Positions 16,701 to 25,774 are shown, counted from the first letter of the stretch. The stretch: 64,000 bases of DNA from Nostoc sp. CHAB 5834 (GCA_020829485.1 JAIVFU010000009.1:1-64000), one strand, 5' to 3'. The notes: a model not told the origin generated them from the sequence alone. Numbers and translations: made by a program.

Positions 16701-16940
16701 ATGGCTGAAGAATTTATCTTTGACACAACAGACTTTAAGAACCCTCCCTCATCTTTTCGCAACCGTGAACAGGTCAAAATTCTCGTAATTGGTTCCCGTC
16801 AAGGTATTAACAGCATTATTCATTTGCTGTATCGTCTCGGCTTTGCTGAAGTAACAGCTTGGAGCAAACCGCAAGTTGCACCCAATAGTAAGGGCAAAGA
16901 AATGATGAGTATTACAATTAAACAAGTTACTTTGGATTAA
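16701..16940 (+). CDS. Small conserved cyanobacterial protein
   Basis: A 79-residue protein with the core VKILVIGSRQGINSIIHLLYRLGFAEVTAWSKP at residues about 25-57, a strand-helix-strand pattern. I recall several similar small proteins in Nostoc genomes, without a known function. It has no signal peptide or metal motif. Its start lies 25 bases from the long inverted repeat, opposite the XRE gene, so it may share control with that regulator. Start ATG 16701 is preceded by AAGGTTTAG. Confidence 0.6.
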   Translation: MAEEFIFDTTDFKNPPSSFRNREQVKILVIGSRQGINSIIHLLYRLGFAEVTAWSKPQVAPNSKGKEMMSITIKQVTLD

Positions 16941-17019
16941 ATACAGTGAGTGGGTGCGATCGCTAAATCTATCAACAAACTTTTAACCAAAAGCGTAGGT
17001 ATCGCAGCAAAGCATCCCC

Positions 17020-17442
17020 TCAACCATCCAACAGCATCAGATTTTCAAACGGATACTGATTTTTCCAACGGTAAGCATTAAAATCTCTGAAATCTATAGA
17101 CAAAATTCTTCCATGCCCCAGATGTTCTGCCAAAACTACTAACGAAGCATCGGCAAGATCCATTGGTAAATTCGCATATTTTTCCATCAGTTCACAAATG
17201 CGCTTACCATGATGGGGTTGCAAATCAAAAACCGTAAAAGCCCCTAAAAATAAGTTATTAATGAAACTTACTTGCGCGTGGTTCCCCATCTTTGTTAGCA
17301 GTAGATAGCAAGTCTCTGTAACGACAGCCCAAGTCGTAATCAGAGGTTTGTTGACATTGGCAAGTACTGTTATTGCTTGAGTGTGGTACAAGTCATTTCG
17401 ATTTGCTAAGGCTAACCAAAAGCCAGTATCAACGATAATCAT
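17020..17442 (-). CDS. vapC: VapC-type PIN-domain toxin
   Basis: A 140-residue PIN-domain ribonuclease, the toxic part of a VapBC module. The acidic metal-binding residues are visible: Asp5 (IIVDTGFW), Glu43 (VVTETCYLL), Asp95/Asp98 (PMDLADAS) and Asp117 (LSIDFRDF). It overlaps the upstream antitoxin gene by 14 bases, which is typical of translationally coupled pairs. The target RNA cannot be predicted. The family call is secure. Confidence 0.92.
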   Translation of the reverse strand: MIIVDTGFWLALANRNDLYHTQAITVLANVNKPLITTWAVVTETCYLLLTKMGNHAQVSFINNLFLGAFTVFDLQPHHGKRICELMEKYANLPMDLADASLVVLAEHLGHGRILSIDFRDFNAYRWKNQYPFENLMLLDG

Positions 17443-17689
17443 ACTTAGTTTTCAAGCCATCTCTCAAAATTAATTTGTAATTTCCAGATAGATCCGAATC
17501 TGTATGACCACAACCAATAAAGGCTGTTTGGGTCAGCATCGACAACGCATTCTTTTGCTCCTGCTGAAGCTGCTGGTAGTACAATTCGAGGGCAGATTTA
17601 ATTACATCTGTTACTGCCTGATTAGTCTGCTGTTGAATAAAGGCTAGTTTGTCAGCATACTCGTCATCTAATCGCGCATTAATTCGCAT
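17429..17689 (-). CDS. Ribbon-helix-helix antitoxin of the VapBC pair
   Basis: An 86-residue protein whose first 45 residues fit a ribbon-helix-helix DNA-binding fold: MRINARLDDEYADKLAF, then NQAVTDVIKSALELYYQQLQ. The C-terminal part (about 50-86) would wrap the toxin. It overlaps vapC by 14 bases and lies upstream of it. ATACAAATGTATG near 17708-17720, an imperfect inverted repeat just before the gene, may be its operator. Confidence 0.82.
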   Translation of the reverse strand: MRINARLDDEYADKLAFIQQQTNQAVTDVIKSALELYYQQLQQEQKNALSMLTQTAFIGCGHTDSDLSGNYKLILRDGLKTKYDYR

Positions 17690-17737
17690 GGTTAAGTTGC
17701 TTTGTCATACAAATGTATGACAAAGATAACATCCCTT

Positions 17738-18988
17738 CTACCTCGTCAACAACTTCCGCCGCAGATTATCTAATGCTGCATTCGCGCTGACATGACGAAT
17801 TAAAGCTCGACCTCGCACTGTACCAAACTGATATTCAAAACTTGCTACTTCATCCTTTGGCCCAGCTAAACCAACGTAAACTAAACCCACCGGCTTAGTA
17901 TCTGTCCCTCCAGTTGGCCCAGCAATACCAGTGATACTCAATCCCCAAGTTGTTGCAAGGCGGGTTTTGACTCCAATTGCCATTTGCTCTGCAACGATCG
18001 CACTTACCGCCCCAAATTTATCTAAATCTTCCTGGTTAACCCCCAGCAGCCCTACCTTCACCGAATTGTCATAAGAAATTATGCCACCCCAAAAGTAATC
18101 AGAACTCCCAGAAATCTCAGTCAACATTTGCCCTAAACCGCCACCAGTGCAAGATTCTGCCACAGAAAGCGTTTCTTTTGATGCCCGCAATAACTGACCA
18201 ACTACAGAAGCAAGAGTATCATTATTAACGCCGTAGAAATCCAGTCCGGCAATTTCTGTAAGTTGTTTCTCAATGGGCGCAATTAAGGCTTCTGCTGCTG
18301 CTTCTGAAGTGGCTTTAGCAGAGACTCGCAATCTTACTTCCCCCTTACCTGCATAAGGGGCTACTGTGGGATTTGGCAACTTCAAATAGGAAGAAACTTT
18401 TTCCGCTAAAGCAGATTCACCAATACCCCAAAACTTTAAACTCCGGCTATAAATAATTTCTTTACCCCAACCTTGAGTTTTGAGAAATGGCACGGCTGTT
18501 TCTTCCCACATTACGTGCATTTCACTAGGAACACCGGGAAAGGTAAAAATCGTGATTTCAGGGCGAGGTTGCCAAATAATACCGGGTGCTGTTCCAGTGG
18601 GGTTGGGGAGAATTTCTGCACCTTGGGGGATCAAAGCTTGCTTGCGGTTACTTGGTGACATAACCCGACCACGTTGGGCGAATTTTTGGGTTATGTCTTC
18701 GATGATGTCAGAACGTTCTACTAAGGGAACTTTAAAAAAATCGGCGATGGTTTCGCAGGTGAGATCATCTGGTGTTGGGCCGAGTCCACCAGTGAAAATG
18801 AGAATTTGCGCTCTGGAAATAGCAATTTCTATAACTTGCTTCAACCGTTCTGGATTATCCCCAACCACTGTTTGATAGTAGTGGGGAATTCCTAGTTGCG
18901 CTAATTGTTGCGCCAAAAATTGAGCATTGCCGTTGAGGATATCTCCTAACAGCAGTTCAGTACCAACACAAATAATTTCTGCACTCAT
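17738..18988 (-). CDS. cinA: CinA: competence/damage-inducible protein with nicotinamide-nucleotide amidase domain
   Basis: A 416-residue two-domain protein. The N-terminal MoaB/MogA-like domain (about 1-170) starts MSAEIICVGTELLLGDILN and has TGGLGPTPDDLT. The C-terminal PncC domain (about 255-410) carries the serine motif SVAESCTGG and GIAGPTGG, and deamidates nicotinamide mononucleotide. I chose ATG 18988: the open frame extends further upstream only by reading through the adjacent GC-rich repeat tract, which gives a Pro-rich nonsense extension. It follows glyA on the same strand, 152 bases downstream. Confidence 0.94.
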   Translation of the reverse strand: MSAEIICVGTELLLGDILNGNAQFLAQQLAQLGIPHYYQTVVGDNPERLKQVIEIAISRAQILIFTGGLGPTPDDLTCETIADFFKVPLVERSDIIEDITQKFAQRGRVMSPSNRKQALIPQGAEILPNPTGTAPGIIWQPRPEITIFTFPGVPSEMHVMWEETAVPFLKTQGWGKEIIYSRSLKFWGIGESALAEKVSSYLKLPNPTVAPYAGKGEVRLRVSAKATSEAAAEALIAPIEKQLTEIAGLDFYGVNNDTLASVVGQLLRASKETLSVAESCTGGGLGQMLTEISGSSDYFWGGIISYDNSVKVGLLGVNQEDLDKFGAVSAIVAEQMAIGVKTRLATTWGLSITGIAGPTGGTDTKPVGLVYVGLAGPKDEVASFEYQFGTVRGRALIRHVSANAALDNLRRKLLTR

Positions 18989-18992
18989 TGGA

Positions 18993-19137
18993 TTGGGGAA
19001 GGGGAGTAGGGAGTGGGGAGTGGGGAGTGGGGGCAGGGGGCAGGGGGCAGGGGGCAGGGAGCAGGGAGCAGGGGAGAAGATTTTTCCCCTCTGCCCCCCG
19101 CACCCCGCCCCTCTGCCTCTTTTCCATGCCCCATGCC
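18993..19137. repeat. Long GGGGCAG / GGGGAGT tandem tract with complementary CCCCTGCC arm
   Basis: Runs of GGGGAGT and GGGGGCAG (about 18,995-19,075) are followed by CCCCTCTGCCCCCCGCACC (from about 19,085). The tract fills the glyA-cinA spacer and can fold into a long GC-rich hairpin. Confidence 0.85.
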
Positions 19138-19140
19138 CAA

Positions 19141-20424
19141 TTATGCTAGTGCTGGTACAGGAATTTCTAGGTGAGGATATAAGGGGAAGCGATCGCACAA
19201 TGCTGCTACCCTTTGCCGACAATCTTGGGTTACTACCTCGGAATCTGGAGACAGTAGGCGATCGCTAACAATATTTGCAATCTCGGTAAATTCTGCTACT
19301 CCTAAACCTCGCGTGGTCATTGCAGGCGAACCTAACCTCAGACCACTGGTAACAAATGGCGATTGCGGATCAAAGGGAATAGTATTTTTGTTAGCAGTAA
19401 TATTCACAGTACTAACTAGCTGATCTGCCTGTTTACCAGTTAGACCGACAGAGCGTAAATCCACCAAGATTAAATGGTTGTCAGTGCCATTTGAGACTAA
19501 CTTTAAACCCCGGTTTTGTAATTGTTCTGCCAAAGCACGAGCGTTTTCAATCACTTGGGCAGAATAGGTTTTAAACTCAGGCTTTAGGGCTTCTCCAAAA
19601 GCTACTGCTTTACCGGCAATAACGTGTTCCAATGGCCCGCCTTGGCTGCCAGGAAAAACAGATTTATCTAGCTTTTTACCTAGTTCTGCATCGCTGGTCA
19701 AAATTAAACCACCTCTAGGGCCGCGTAGAGTCTTATGTGTAGTTGTTGTCACCACATGACAATGAGGAATGGGATCGGGATGAAGACCACTAGCAACTAA
19801 ACCAGCAATATGGGCAATATCGGCAAGCAAGTAAGCGCCAATTTCATCAGCAATACTACGGAACTTTTCAAAATCAATGATCCGGGGATAAGCTGAATAA
19901 CCACAAATCAGCAGCTTAGGACGCTCCCTCAGCGCCAGCTCCCGAATTTGATCGTAGTCAAGTTGTTCTGTTTGTTGACTGACACCGTAGTGGCTAACTT
20001 GGAACCACTTACCTGAGACATTTACAGGTGAACCGTGGGTGAGATGTCCCCCATGAGACAAATCCATCCCCATAATTTTGTCTCCTGGTTCCAACAGCGA
20101 CAGGAACACTGCAAAATTGGCTTGTGCGCCAGAATGAGGTTGTACATTCGCATGAGCAGCACCAAATATCTGTTTAGCCCGGTTAATTGCCAGTTGTTCG
20201 ATTTTGTCGATATACTCACAACCGCCATAGTAGCGTTTACCAGGTAAACCCTCAGCATATTTATTTGTCAGTACCGAACCTTGAGCCCCTAGTACAGCAG
20301 CTGAGGTAAAGTTTTCACTAGCAATCAACTCCAAGTGATCTCGCTGACGCTGTAGTTCATCGTTGATTAACTCCGCGATCGCTGGATCAGTGGAGGTAAG
20401 AAAGTCTGAGTTAGTCTTAGTCAC
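19141..20424 (-). CDS. glyA: Serine hydroxymethyltransferase
   Basis: PLP enzyme that interconverts serine and glycine with tetrahydrofolate; also part of the photorespiratory and one-carbon network. Length 427 is standard. Landmarks: [11 protein letters not shown] (about 32-42), [17 protein letters not shown] (about 53-69), [11 protein letters not shown] (about 93-103), [11 protein letters not shown] (about 208), and the PLP lysine in [14 protein letters not shown] (about 225-238). It ends VPALA. Start ATG 20424 gives the usual N-terminal helix. The call is secure. Confidence 0.97.
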   Translation of the reverse strand: MTKTNSDFLTSTDPAIAELINDELQRQRDHLELIASENFTSAAVLGAQGSVLTNKYAEGLPGKRYYGGCEYIDKIEQLAINRAKQIFGAAHANVQPHSGAQANFAVFLSLLEPGDKIMGMDLSHGGHLTHGSPVNVSGKWFQVSHYGVSQQTEQLDYDQIRELALRERPKLLICGYSAYPRIIDFEKFRSIADEIGAYLLADIAHIAGLVASGLHPDPIPHCHVVTTTTHKTLRGPRGGLILTSDAELGKKLDKSVFPGSQGGPLEHVIAGKAVAFGEALKPEFKTYSAQVIENARALAEQLQNRGLKLVSNGTDNHLILVDLRSVGLTGKQADQLVSTVNITANKNTIPFDPQSPFVTSGLRLGSPAMTTRGLGVAEFTEIANIVSDRLLSPDSEVVTQDCRQRVAALCDRFPLYPHLEIPVPALA

Positions 20425-20704
20425 TTCAATTATCCTTGTGGAAATTTGTACAACGGCTGATTTTGGTTGGATACAGCACCTAACAGTCCACTCTCAAGAG
20501 TCCATAGCCCAAAGTCTATAGTTCAATGATTTTTGACTGCTCTACAGAGGCGATTAATCATCTCCGTACTATTGAGGTTTATTTGTGCCAACTTATTTAT
20601 TATTAGACGATTAATTATCATAACGTTGGTTTTTGAAGCTGCGTTAAAGAAAGCTCGTTGCGTAGGCGTAGCCCCGTCGCTCCTCTGTGGGATCAAAAAG
20701 CTAA
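20425..20704. other. Spacer with small repeats
   Basis: 280 bases. No gene supported. It contains near-repeats of AGTCCA/AGTCTATAG around 20,485-20,522 and a GTAGGCGTAGCCC string near 20,663 that belongs to dispersed Nostoc repeats. Confidence 0.45.
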
Positions 20705-21127
20705 ATGCTTCAGCAATTGCGGAACATGGCTGCAAAGTTCTACGCTGAAAAACTTAAGCACTCAGTATTGTTGACAAATGAAAAATTTTTTGAAACTTAC
20801 TTTCGACAGCAAACAAACAGCATTAGCTATTCGAGTTCCTGGCAAGAATTGGGGCGACGAGTCGAGTTTCCTTGGATATCTCAGGTTGCAACTGTACTGG
20901 CCAATAACGCGCCTTCGGTAACTGTACTTTTGAACGGTGGTGAGATTACCTTTGACGATGCGTTTTCTAGCATTAATACTGGAAGGTTAGTTGTTGTGAT
21001 TGCTGGTAGTGGTAGAACCGCAGATATACTTGCAGATGCCTTGCGTGGACAGGCTACCGATGAACGAGCTAAAAAGTTAGCTAAATCTGGTACATTACAA
21101 TACATCGACTTAAGTAGAGCGGCGTGA
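20705..21127 (+). pseudogene. Truncated SLOG/LSDAT (TRPM-like) domain protein
   Basis: The 140-residue frame contains VTVLLNGGEITFDDAFSSI and GRLVVVIAGSGRTADILADAL (about residues 75-120), the hallmark of the prokaryotic LSDAT branch of the SLOG superfamily, whose members sense nucleotide-derived signals in some defence systems. The beginning of the domain (the first Rossmann strand and glycine loop) is missing, the start region MLQQLRNMAAKFYAEKL is untypical, and dispersed repeat sequence lies directly upstream. It also lacks an effector domain. I read it as the C-terminal remnant of a longer gene, though expression of a short protein cannot be excluded. Confidence 0.55.
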
Positions 21128-21138
21128 ATAATTCAAGG

Positions 21139-21230
21139 TTTGTAGTGTACCCCTCCGGGGAAGCAAGCTACGCGCAGCGTCTCGTAGAGAGGGCTTCAGC
21201 CCTCATAAGAGAACTAAAGTCCTCACTACG
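21139..21230. repeat. Composite dispersed repeat (AGGGCTTCAGCCCTC, TAAAGTCCTCACTACG)
   Basis: AAGGTTTGTAGTG at the left and its complement-like CACTACGAAC at the right enclose CTACGCGCAGCGTCTCGTAG and AGGGCTTCAGCCCT palindromes. A related hairpin with AAGGACTTTAGTCCT is at 60,547. Confidence 0.65.
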
Positions 21231-21374
21231 AACTAATCTCAATATTTTTTACCCTTTTCTCCCTTGATTGAAAACTTAGGCGAAATAATTAAGGGTTTGC
21301 TTTCTAATTAGGAGTGAATAATGGCAAAAAAAGATGTTACACCGCCTTAACGCACCCTACAAATAAATCAACCC

Positions 21375-23468
21375 CTAAATTTCAACATTCAAAGTACGCA
21401 CCAAAAAAGCCCATTTATCTGCGGCTTCCTCGATAATTTTAGCCGTGGGTTTACCTGCACCATGCCCAGCTTTAGTCTCAATTCTAATTAGCGTTGGCGC
21501 ATCACCAGTGTGAGCCTCTTGTAAAGCGGCGGCAAATTTGAAACTATGAGCAGGGACAACGCGATCGTCATGATCGGCTGTGGTAATTAAGGTTGCTGGG
21601 TAAGCTGTATCTAGTTTGATGTTGTGTAGTGGCGAATAAGCATACAGCGCTGGAAACTCTTCTGGATTATCTGCTGAACCATATTCGGAAGTCCAAGCCC
21701 AACCGATGGTAAATTTGTGGAACCGCAACATATCCATGACACCGACGGCGGGTATTGCTGCACCAAATAAATCGGGACGTTGCGTTATACAAGCACCCAC
21801 TAATAAACCGCCGTTACTACCACCTGCGATCGCTAGCTTCTCAGCCTTAGTATACTTATTAGCAATCAACCATTCAGCTGCACAAATAAAGTCATCAAAA
21901 ACATTCTGCTTTTTATCCTTCATTCCTGCTTGATGCCATTCTTCGCCGTATTCTCCACCGCCGCGTATATTAGGCATAGCATAGACACCACCCATCTCCA
22001 TCCACACCAAAAGACTCACAGAAAAACCAGGTGTCATTGAGGCATTAAAACCACCATAGGCATAGAGATAAGTCGGGTTGTTTCCATCTAACTTTATGCC
22101 CTTTTTATGAGTGATAAACATTGGTATTTTAGTACCATCTTTGCTTTGATAAAAGGCTTGTTGAGTCTCGTAATCATCAGGATTAAAATCTACCTGTGGC
22201 TGGCGGAAAATGGTACTTTTACCAGTTACCATATCATAGCGATAGATAGTTCCTGGTATGGTGAAACTAGTGAAAACATAAAAAGTTTCGGTATCATGAC
22301 GTTTCCCTCCAAAACCTCCGGCTGAACCGAGTCCAGGTAATTCTACCTCACGAATAAACTCACCTTTGAGGTCAAATATTTTAATTTGGCTGTGAGCATT
22401 TTTAAGGTAATCAACAACAAATTGGTTATTGAGTATCCCGACACTTTCCAACGTTTCTGCTGATTGGGGAATGATTTCTCGCCAATTTTCTGGTGCAGGG
22501 CTTTTGGTGTCAATTGCAATAACTCTTCCTCGTGGTGCATTTAAATCCGTGCGGAAATAAAACACGCTATCATCATTGTCGATAAAGCTGTAATCTGCTT
22601 CAAATTGGTTAATTAGTTCTACGACTTCAGCATTCGGGTTAGTCAAATCTTTAAAGAAAACCAAATTTTTGGAGTCAGTACCTAGCCAAATTGAAATTAT
22701 TAAATAGTGTCCATCTTCACTAACACCGCCACTAAAACCCCATTCCTTTTGGTCAGGACGATGATAAATTAGTACATCTTCTGATTGGGGTTTACCTAGT
22801 TGATGATAGTAGAGCTTTTGATAATAGTTAACATCTTCTAATTGAGTTTTTTCATTGGGCTCATCGTAGCGACTGTAGAAGAAACCTTGATTATCGTATG
22901 TCCACGACGCGCCGGAAAATTTAATCCACTTCAGATGGTCTTGCAAGTCTTCACCAGTTTCGACATCGCGTACTTTCCACTCTTGCCAATCAGAACCAGA
23001 GGCAGATAGACTGTATGCTAAAAGTTTACCATTTTCGCTAATAGAGAATCCTGAAAGAGCAACAGTCCCATCATCTGAAAGTTTATTAGGGTCGAGTAAA
23101 ACTTTGGGTTGGTCGTCGAGGGTTTTCAGAGTGTAGAGAACACTTTGATTTTGCAGACCGTCATTTTTGAAATAAAAGTAGCGTTCGGTAGAAACGTCTT
23201 GCAGAGATTCACCTTCTTTAAAAGGGATGCCATATTTTTCATAATCCCAAAGTTTGGTGAGGCGCTGTTTAATTTTTTCCCTGGTAGGAATTTCGCTCAA
23301 GTAGCCAAAAGTAACTTGATTTTGTGCCTCAATCCAAGCCCTTGTTTCTTCAGAGTCAGGATCTTCTAGCCAACGGTAAGGATCTGCGACTAAAGTACCG
23401 TGGTAGTTATCAACTTGATTGCTTTTGTGGCTGGATGGGTAGGTGAGGGGTTTTTTAGAGGAGGGCAT
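21375..23468 (-). CDS. Prolyl oligopeptidase (S9A)
   Basis: A 697-residue post-proline-cleaving serine peptidase, cytoplasmic by lack of a signal peptide. The N-terminus has the YPSSHKSNQVDNYHGTLVADPYRWLED segment typical of S9A. A seven-bladed propeller fills about residues 70-420. The C-terminal alpha/beta-hydrolase domain carries RGGGEYGEEWHQAG, the nucleophile serine in AGGSNGGLL, the aspartate in TADHDDRVVP, and the histidine at residue 669 in KAGHGAGK. All three catalytic residues are present, so the enzyme should be active on short proline-containing peptides. Confidence 0.95.
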   Translation of the reverse strand: MPSSKKPLTYPSSHKSNQVDNYHGTLVADPYRWLEDPDSEETRAWIEAQNQVTFGYLSEIPTREKIKQRLTKLWDYEKYGIPFKEGESLQDVSTERYFYFKNDGLQNQSVLYTLKTLDDQPKVLLDPNKLSDDGTVALSGFSISENGKLLAYSLSASGSDWQEWKVRDVETGEDLQDHLKWIKFSGASWTYDNQGFFYSRYDEPNEKTQLEDVNYYQKLYYHQLGKPQSEDVLIYHRPDQKEWGFSGGVSEDGHYLIISIWLGTDSKNLVFFKDLTNPNAEVVELINQFEADYSFIDNDDSVFYFRTDLNAPRGRVIAIDTKSPAPENWREIIPQSAETLESVGILNNQFVVDYLKNAHSQIKIFDLKGEFIREVELPGLGSAGGFGGKRHDTETFYVFTSFTIPGTIYRYDMVTGKSTIFRQPQVDFNPDDYETQQAFYQSKDGTKIPMFITHKKGIKLDGNNPTYLYAYGGFNASMTPGFSVSLLVWMEMGGVYAMPNIRGGGEYGEEWHQAGMKDKKQNVFDDFICAAEWLIANKYTKAEKLAIAGGSNGGLLVGACITQRPDLFGAAIPAVGVMDMLRFHKFTIGWAWTSEYGSADNPEEFPALYAYSPLHNIKLDTAYPATLITTADHDDRVVPAHSFKFAAALQEAHTGDAPTLIRIETKAGHGAGKPTAKIIEEAADKWAFLVRTLNVEI

Positions 23469-23787
23469 AATCTCAGGTCAAAAGTGCTTCTTTATATACT
23501 ACAAAGATAGACCCAAGACGTAGAGCATGTACTGACCAAACCTGCGGGAAAATTCCAATTTAAGACCAGCCTTTCAAGTTGACCGGTAAAATCTCTTTTT
23601 TTCTCTCTGCGCCACGGACACTTTGCTCAAGTCGGGAAACCCGCCCACGCAAGTGTCCTACTCCGTGTCTGTGCGGCTAAAAATTCTTTTATTTAACCGC
23701 AGAGGCACAGAGAACACAGAGTTAAGAGGTTAAAGTTTATTGAGCAAAATTTTTACCCACCTTGAAAGGGCTATTCTACAGCAGGAT
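23469..23787. other. Repeat-bearing spacer
   Basis: 320 bases without a gene. It holds a GCCACGGACACTTTGC ... GCAAGTGTCCTACTCCGTG inverted pair (about 23,612-23,670) and AACCGCAGAGGCACAGAGA repeats, both common in Nostoc spacers. Confidence 0.55.
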
Positions 23788-24009
23788 TTAGTAGACTACT
23801 TGCCACCAACCGAAGGCTGGGCCGATAAAACGGATAGTTGCCCATCCTACAACCATAAGTCCAATGCCTATCCAAGCACCACGACTTGTCCAACTGACAA
23901 ATAATTCGGCTTGCTTTTTTGTGATGGGAAGCCAAGGCAAGATGCGAGTCTCTTTCTCTTGACCGTATGTTTCCCCTAATGTGGTTTTACGACGCTTTGC
24001 TTCACCCAT
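23788..24009 (-). CDS. DUF2839 membrane protein
   Basis: A 73-residue cyanobacterial protein. MGEAKRRKTTLGETYGQE opens it, LPWLPITKKQAELF follows, and one or two hydrophobic stretches (GAWIGIGLMVVGWATIRFIGP, about 45-65) end with FGWW. This order is the DUF2839 signature as I recall it. I chose ATG 24009 because it starts at the conserved MGEAKRRK; an in-frame ATG three codons upstream is possible. Function is unknown. Confidence 0.8.
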   Translation of the reverse strand: MGEAKRRKTTLGETYGQEKETRILPWLPITKKQAELFVSWTSRGAWIGIGLMVVGWATIRFIGPAFGWWQVVY

Positions 24010-24193
24010 AATCAGCAACTCAAATTTTTACTTAGGTTCTATCTAAATTTATCTTGCCAGGAATCATAACTACAGAGAGGCAATGAATCGCATCACCTGC
24101 ATAAACTGATAATAGTGCTTGGTTTTAGACGATCGCGCTTTGGTTGACAAAATGTAAATAGGGCATTGGGCATGGGGCATTGATAGCTGAACT

Positions 24194-25774
24194 TTAAGCG
24201 GAATTTTCTTCATCGGTATTAGAAAACAAACTGGGATCGAGATAGTTAATGCGGGCCAGAGGACTTAAGGCAGCGAGAATTTGAGCGCCGTAGCTGCGAT
24301 TAACTACACGACTATCAAGTAAAGCAACAATACCTTGACTTTCTCGGACTGGAGCGATCGCTCTTTGTAATTCACTCAAGGCTGCTGGCAACAAATATAA
24401 ACGGAACCAATCTTGATGCGATCGCTTATAACGAGCTACCCTACCAGCTACTAGCGGATTTTCTAAAGATGGTAAAGGTAAAGTCGCAATAATTAACAAA
24501 TGGGGTGCTGGCAAAACTCGCTGATGTTCTCGCCAAAATTCCCAACCGCTAATCAAAATACCATTTTCATCTAAACAAGTTTTTTCTACTTGCACCCGCG
24601 AACCAAACTCTGAAGCCAGAATTGTCGCAACTTGAGATTTGAGTGGTACATCCCCCACCAAGACAACCGTTAATCCTGGTGCTGTAGCACTTAGACAAAC
24701 CAGTGTGCGGACTTTGTGAATAAATGCCGCTTGAAATTCTGGCGTGTTGGGTAGGGGCAATTTATAGGGTACATACAATTGAATTGCTTCTGCTTGATCC
24801 GCAGAGAACTTCAGGCAAGTTAAATCGTCCAAACCAAGGCGCTGTCGGAAAAGAGGAGCCTCAGTTTCCGGTTCGATGGCGCTGCCAATTAAAACTACTG
24901 GTTGTCGCTGCCATAAAGGTGAGAGGATTTCCCCTAATTCCATTGGCGCATAGTGCAAAGAAAATAAACCTTGTCGATGGGCAATAGTCGCCCAGAAGAG
25001 GGCAAGGGGGGCAGGGGGAGATGAGGGAGATGAGGGAGCAGGGGGGGGAAGATTTTCATCAAGGGTTTGAAATTGTTGCCAGAAATTTTTCCAATTATCG
25101 GGGAGGTTGGCTTGATCTAAAGCTAAATAGAGACGGCTTAAAATTTCTATTTCTGGCTGGGAAATTAAGTAGCACTGATATGGGTTGACAGGATGCTGAA
25201 AAAGTTGGTGTGTAAGTTGTATCCTTGCTTCACGAATTACCTCAGCTTGATTTGGGCAAGCCAGCATGAGTTGCTCCCAATCATCGGGTTGAATATCTTG
25301 GGTAAGTTGATGACGCACCCAATCTTCTAGATCATCTACCCCATCAATAATTGTAGGGATGCCTTGGGGAAAGCGATCGCTACCTGCAAATTGTCCTTTT
25401 AACCAGGCTTCTGGGGAGGTTAACAGTAGCCCTTGGAACTCAGCACTAGGCCAAGCGTCACCTGTCCTAATCGCTTTGTTGGCTGGTAGCCACTGCTGTA
25501 GACGGGGAATTTCCACCCGCAGCAGAAGTTGCTGCACCGCTTCTTGAGCAACAATAATTACAGGGCCATGCCACATTAGGGCTGATGCTACAAAACTAGT
25601 GCGATATCGGCCTTGATAGCCACAAACCGCCCCTACTTGAATTAGGGCACTACGTCCCAGGCGCAAGGCGCGTGCTACCAACCGTGCCATCGTCAAATGA
25701 TGGGGCCAGGAAGGGAACCCCGCCTGCCTTCGCAAAAAGTTATGTAGTGAAAAATGAACTTCTGCCTCAATCAC
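24194..25774 (-). CDS. DinG-like helicase-related protein with degenerate Walker A
   Basis: A 526-residue protein like the shortened cyanobacterial DinG/XPD-type helicases. It begins EVHFSLHNFLRRQAGFPSWPHHLTMARLVARAL, then ALIQVGAVCGYQGRYRTSF where a Walker A would be expected; no GKT/GKS is present. The C-terminal part has the helicase C2-like PLVAGRVARYKRSHQDWFRLYLLPAALSELQRAIAPVRESQGIVALLDSRV. The Pro/Ser-rich stretch PPPAPSSPSSPPAPLA (about residues 242-257) is a translated repeat tract. The lack of a P-loop suggests it may not hydrolyse ATP. The M48 gene is divergent across a heptamer repeat tract. Confidence 0.72.
   Translation of the reverse strand: MIEAEVHFSLHNFLRRQAGFPSWPHHLTMARLVARALRLGRSALIQVGAVCGYQGRYRTSFVASALMWHGPVIIVAQEAVQQLLLRVEIPRLQQWLPANKAIRTGDAWPSAEFQGLLLTSPEAWLKGQFAGSDRFPQGIPTIIDGVDDLEDWVRHQLTQDIQPDDWEQLMLACPNQAEVIREARIQLTHQLFQHPVNPYQCYLISQPEIEILSRLYLALDQANLPDNWKNFWQQFQTLDENLPPPAPSSPSSPPAPLALFWATIAHRQGLFSLHYAPMELGEILSPLWQRQPVVLIGSAIEPETEAPLFRQRLGLDDLTCLKFSADQAEAIQLYVPYKLPLPNTPEFQAAFIHKVRTLVCLSATAPGLTVVLVGDVPLKSQVATILASEFGSRVQVEKTCLDENGILISGWEFWREHQRVLPAPHLLIIATLPLPSLENPLVAGRVARYKRSHQDWFRLYLLPAALSELQRAIAPVRESQGIVALLDSRVVNRSYGAQILAALSPLARINYLDPSLFSNTDEENSA
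25001..25050. repeat. Tandem repeat tract inside the DinG-like gene
   Basis: GGGGGGCAGGGGGAGATGAGGGAGATGAGGGAGCAGGGG-type sequence, otherwise typical of spacers, lies in frame and encodes a Pro/Ser-rich linker. Confidence 0.85.

Noticed and set aside
18989..19222. N-terminal extension of CinA by 78 residues
   Set aside because: The extension is a translation of GC-rich tandem repeats (Pro/Cys-rich) and overlaps the glyA 3' end; MSAEIICVGTE is the family start.
20523..20748. Frames on both strands before the LSDAT remnant
   Set aside because: They run through dispersed repeat sequence and have no protein-like pattern.
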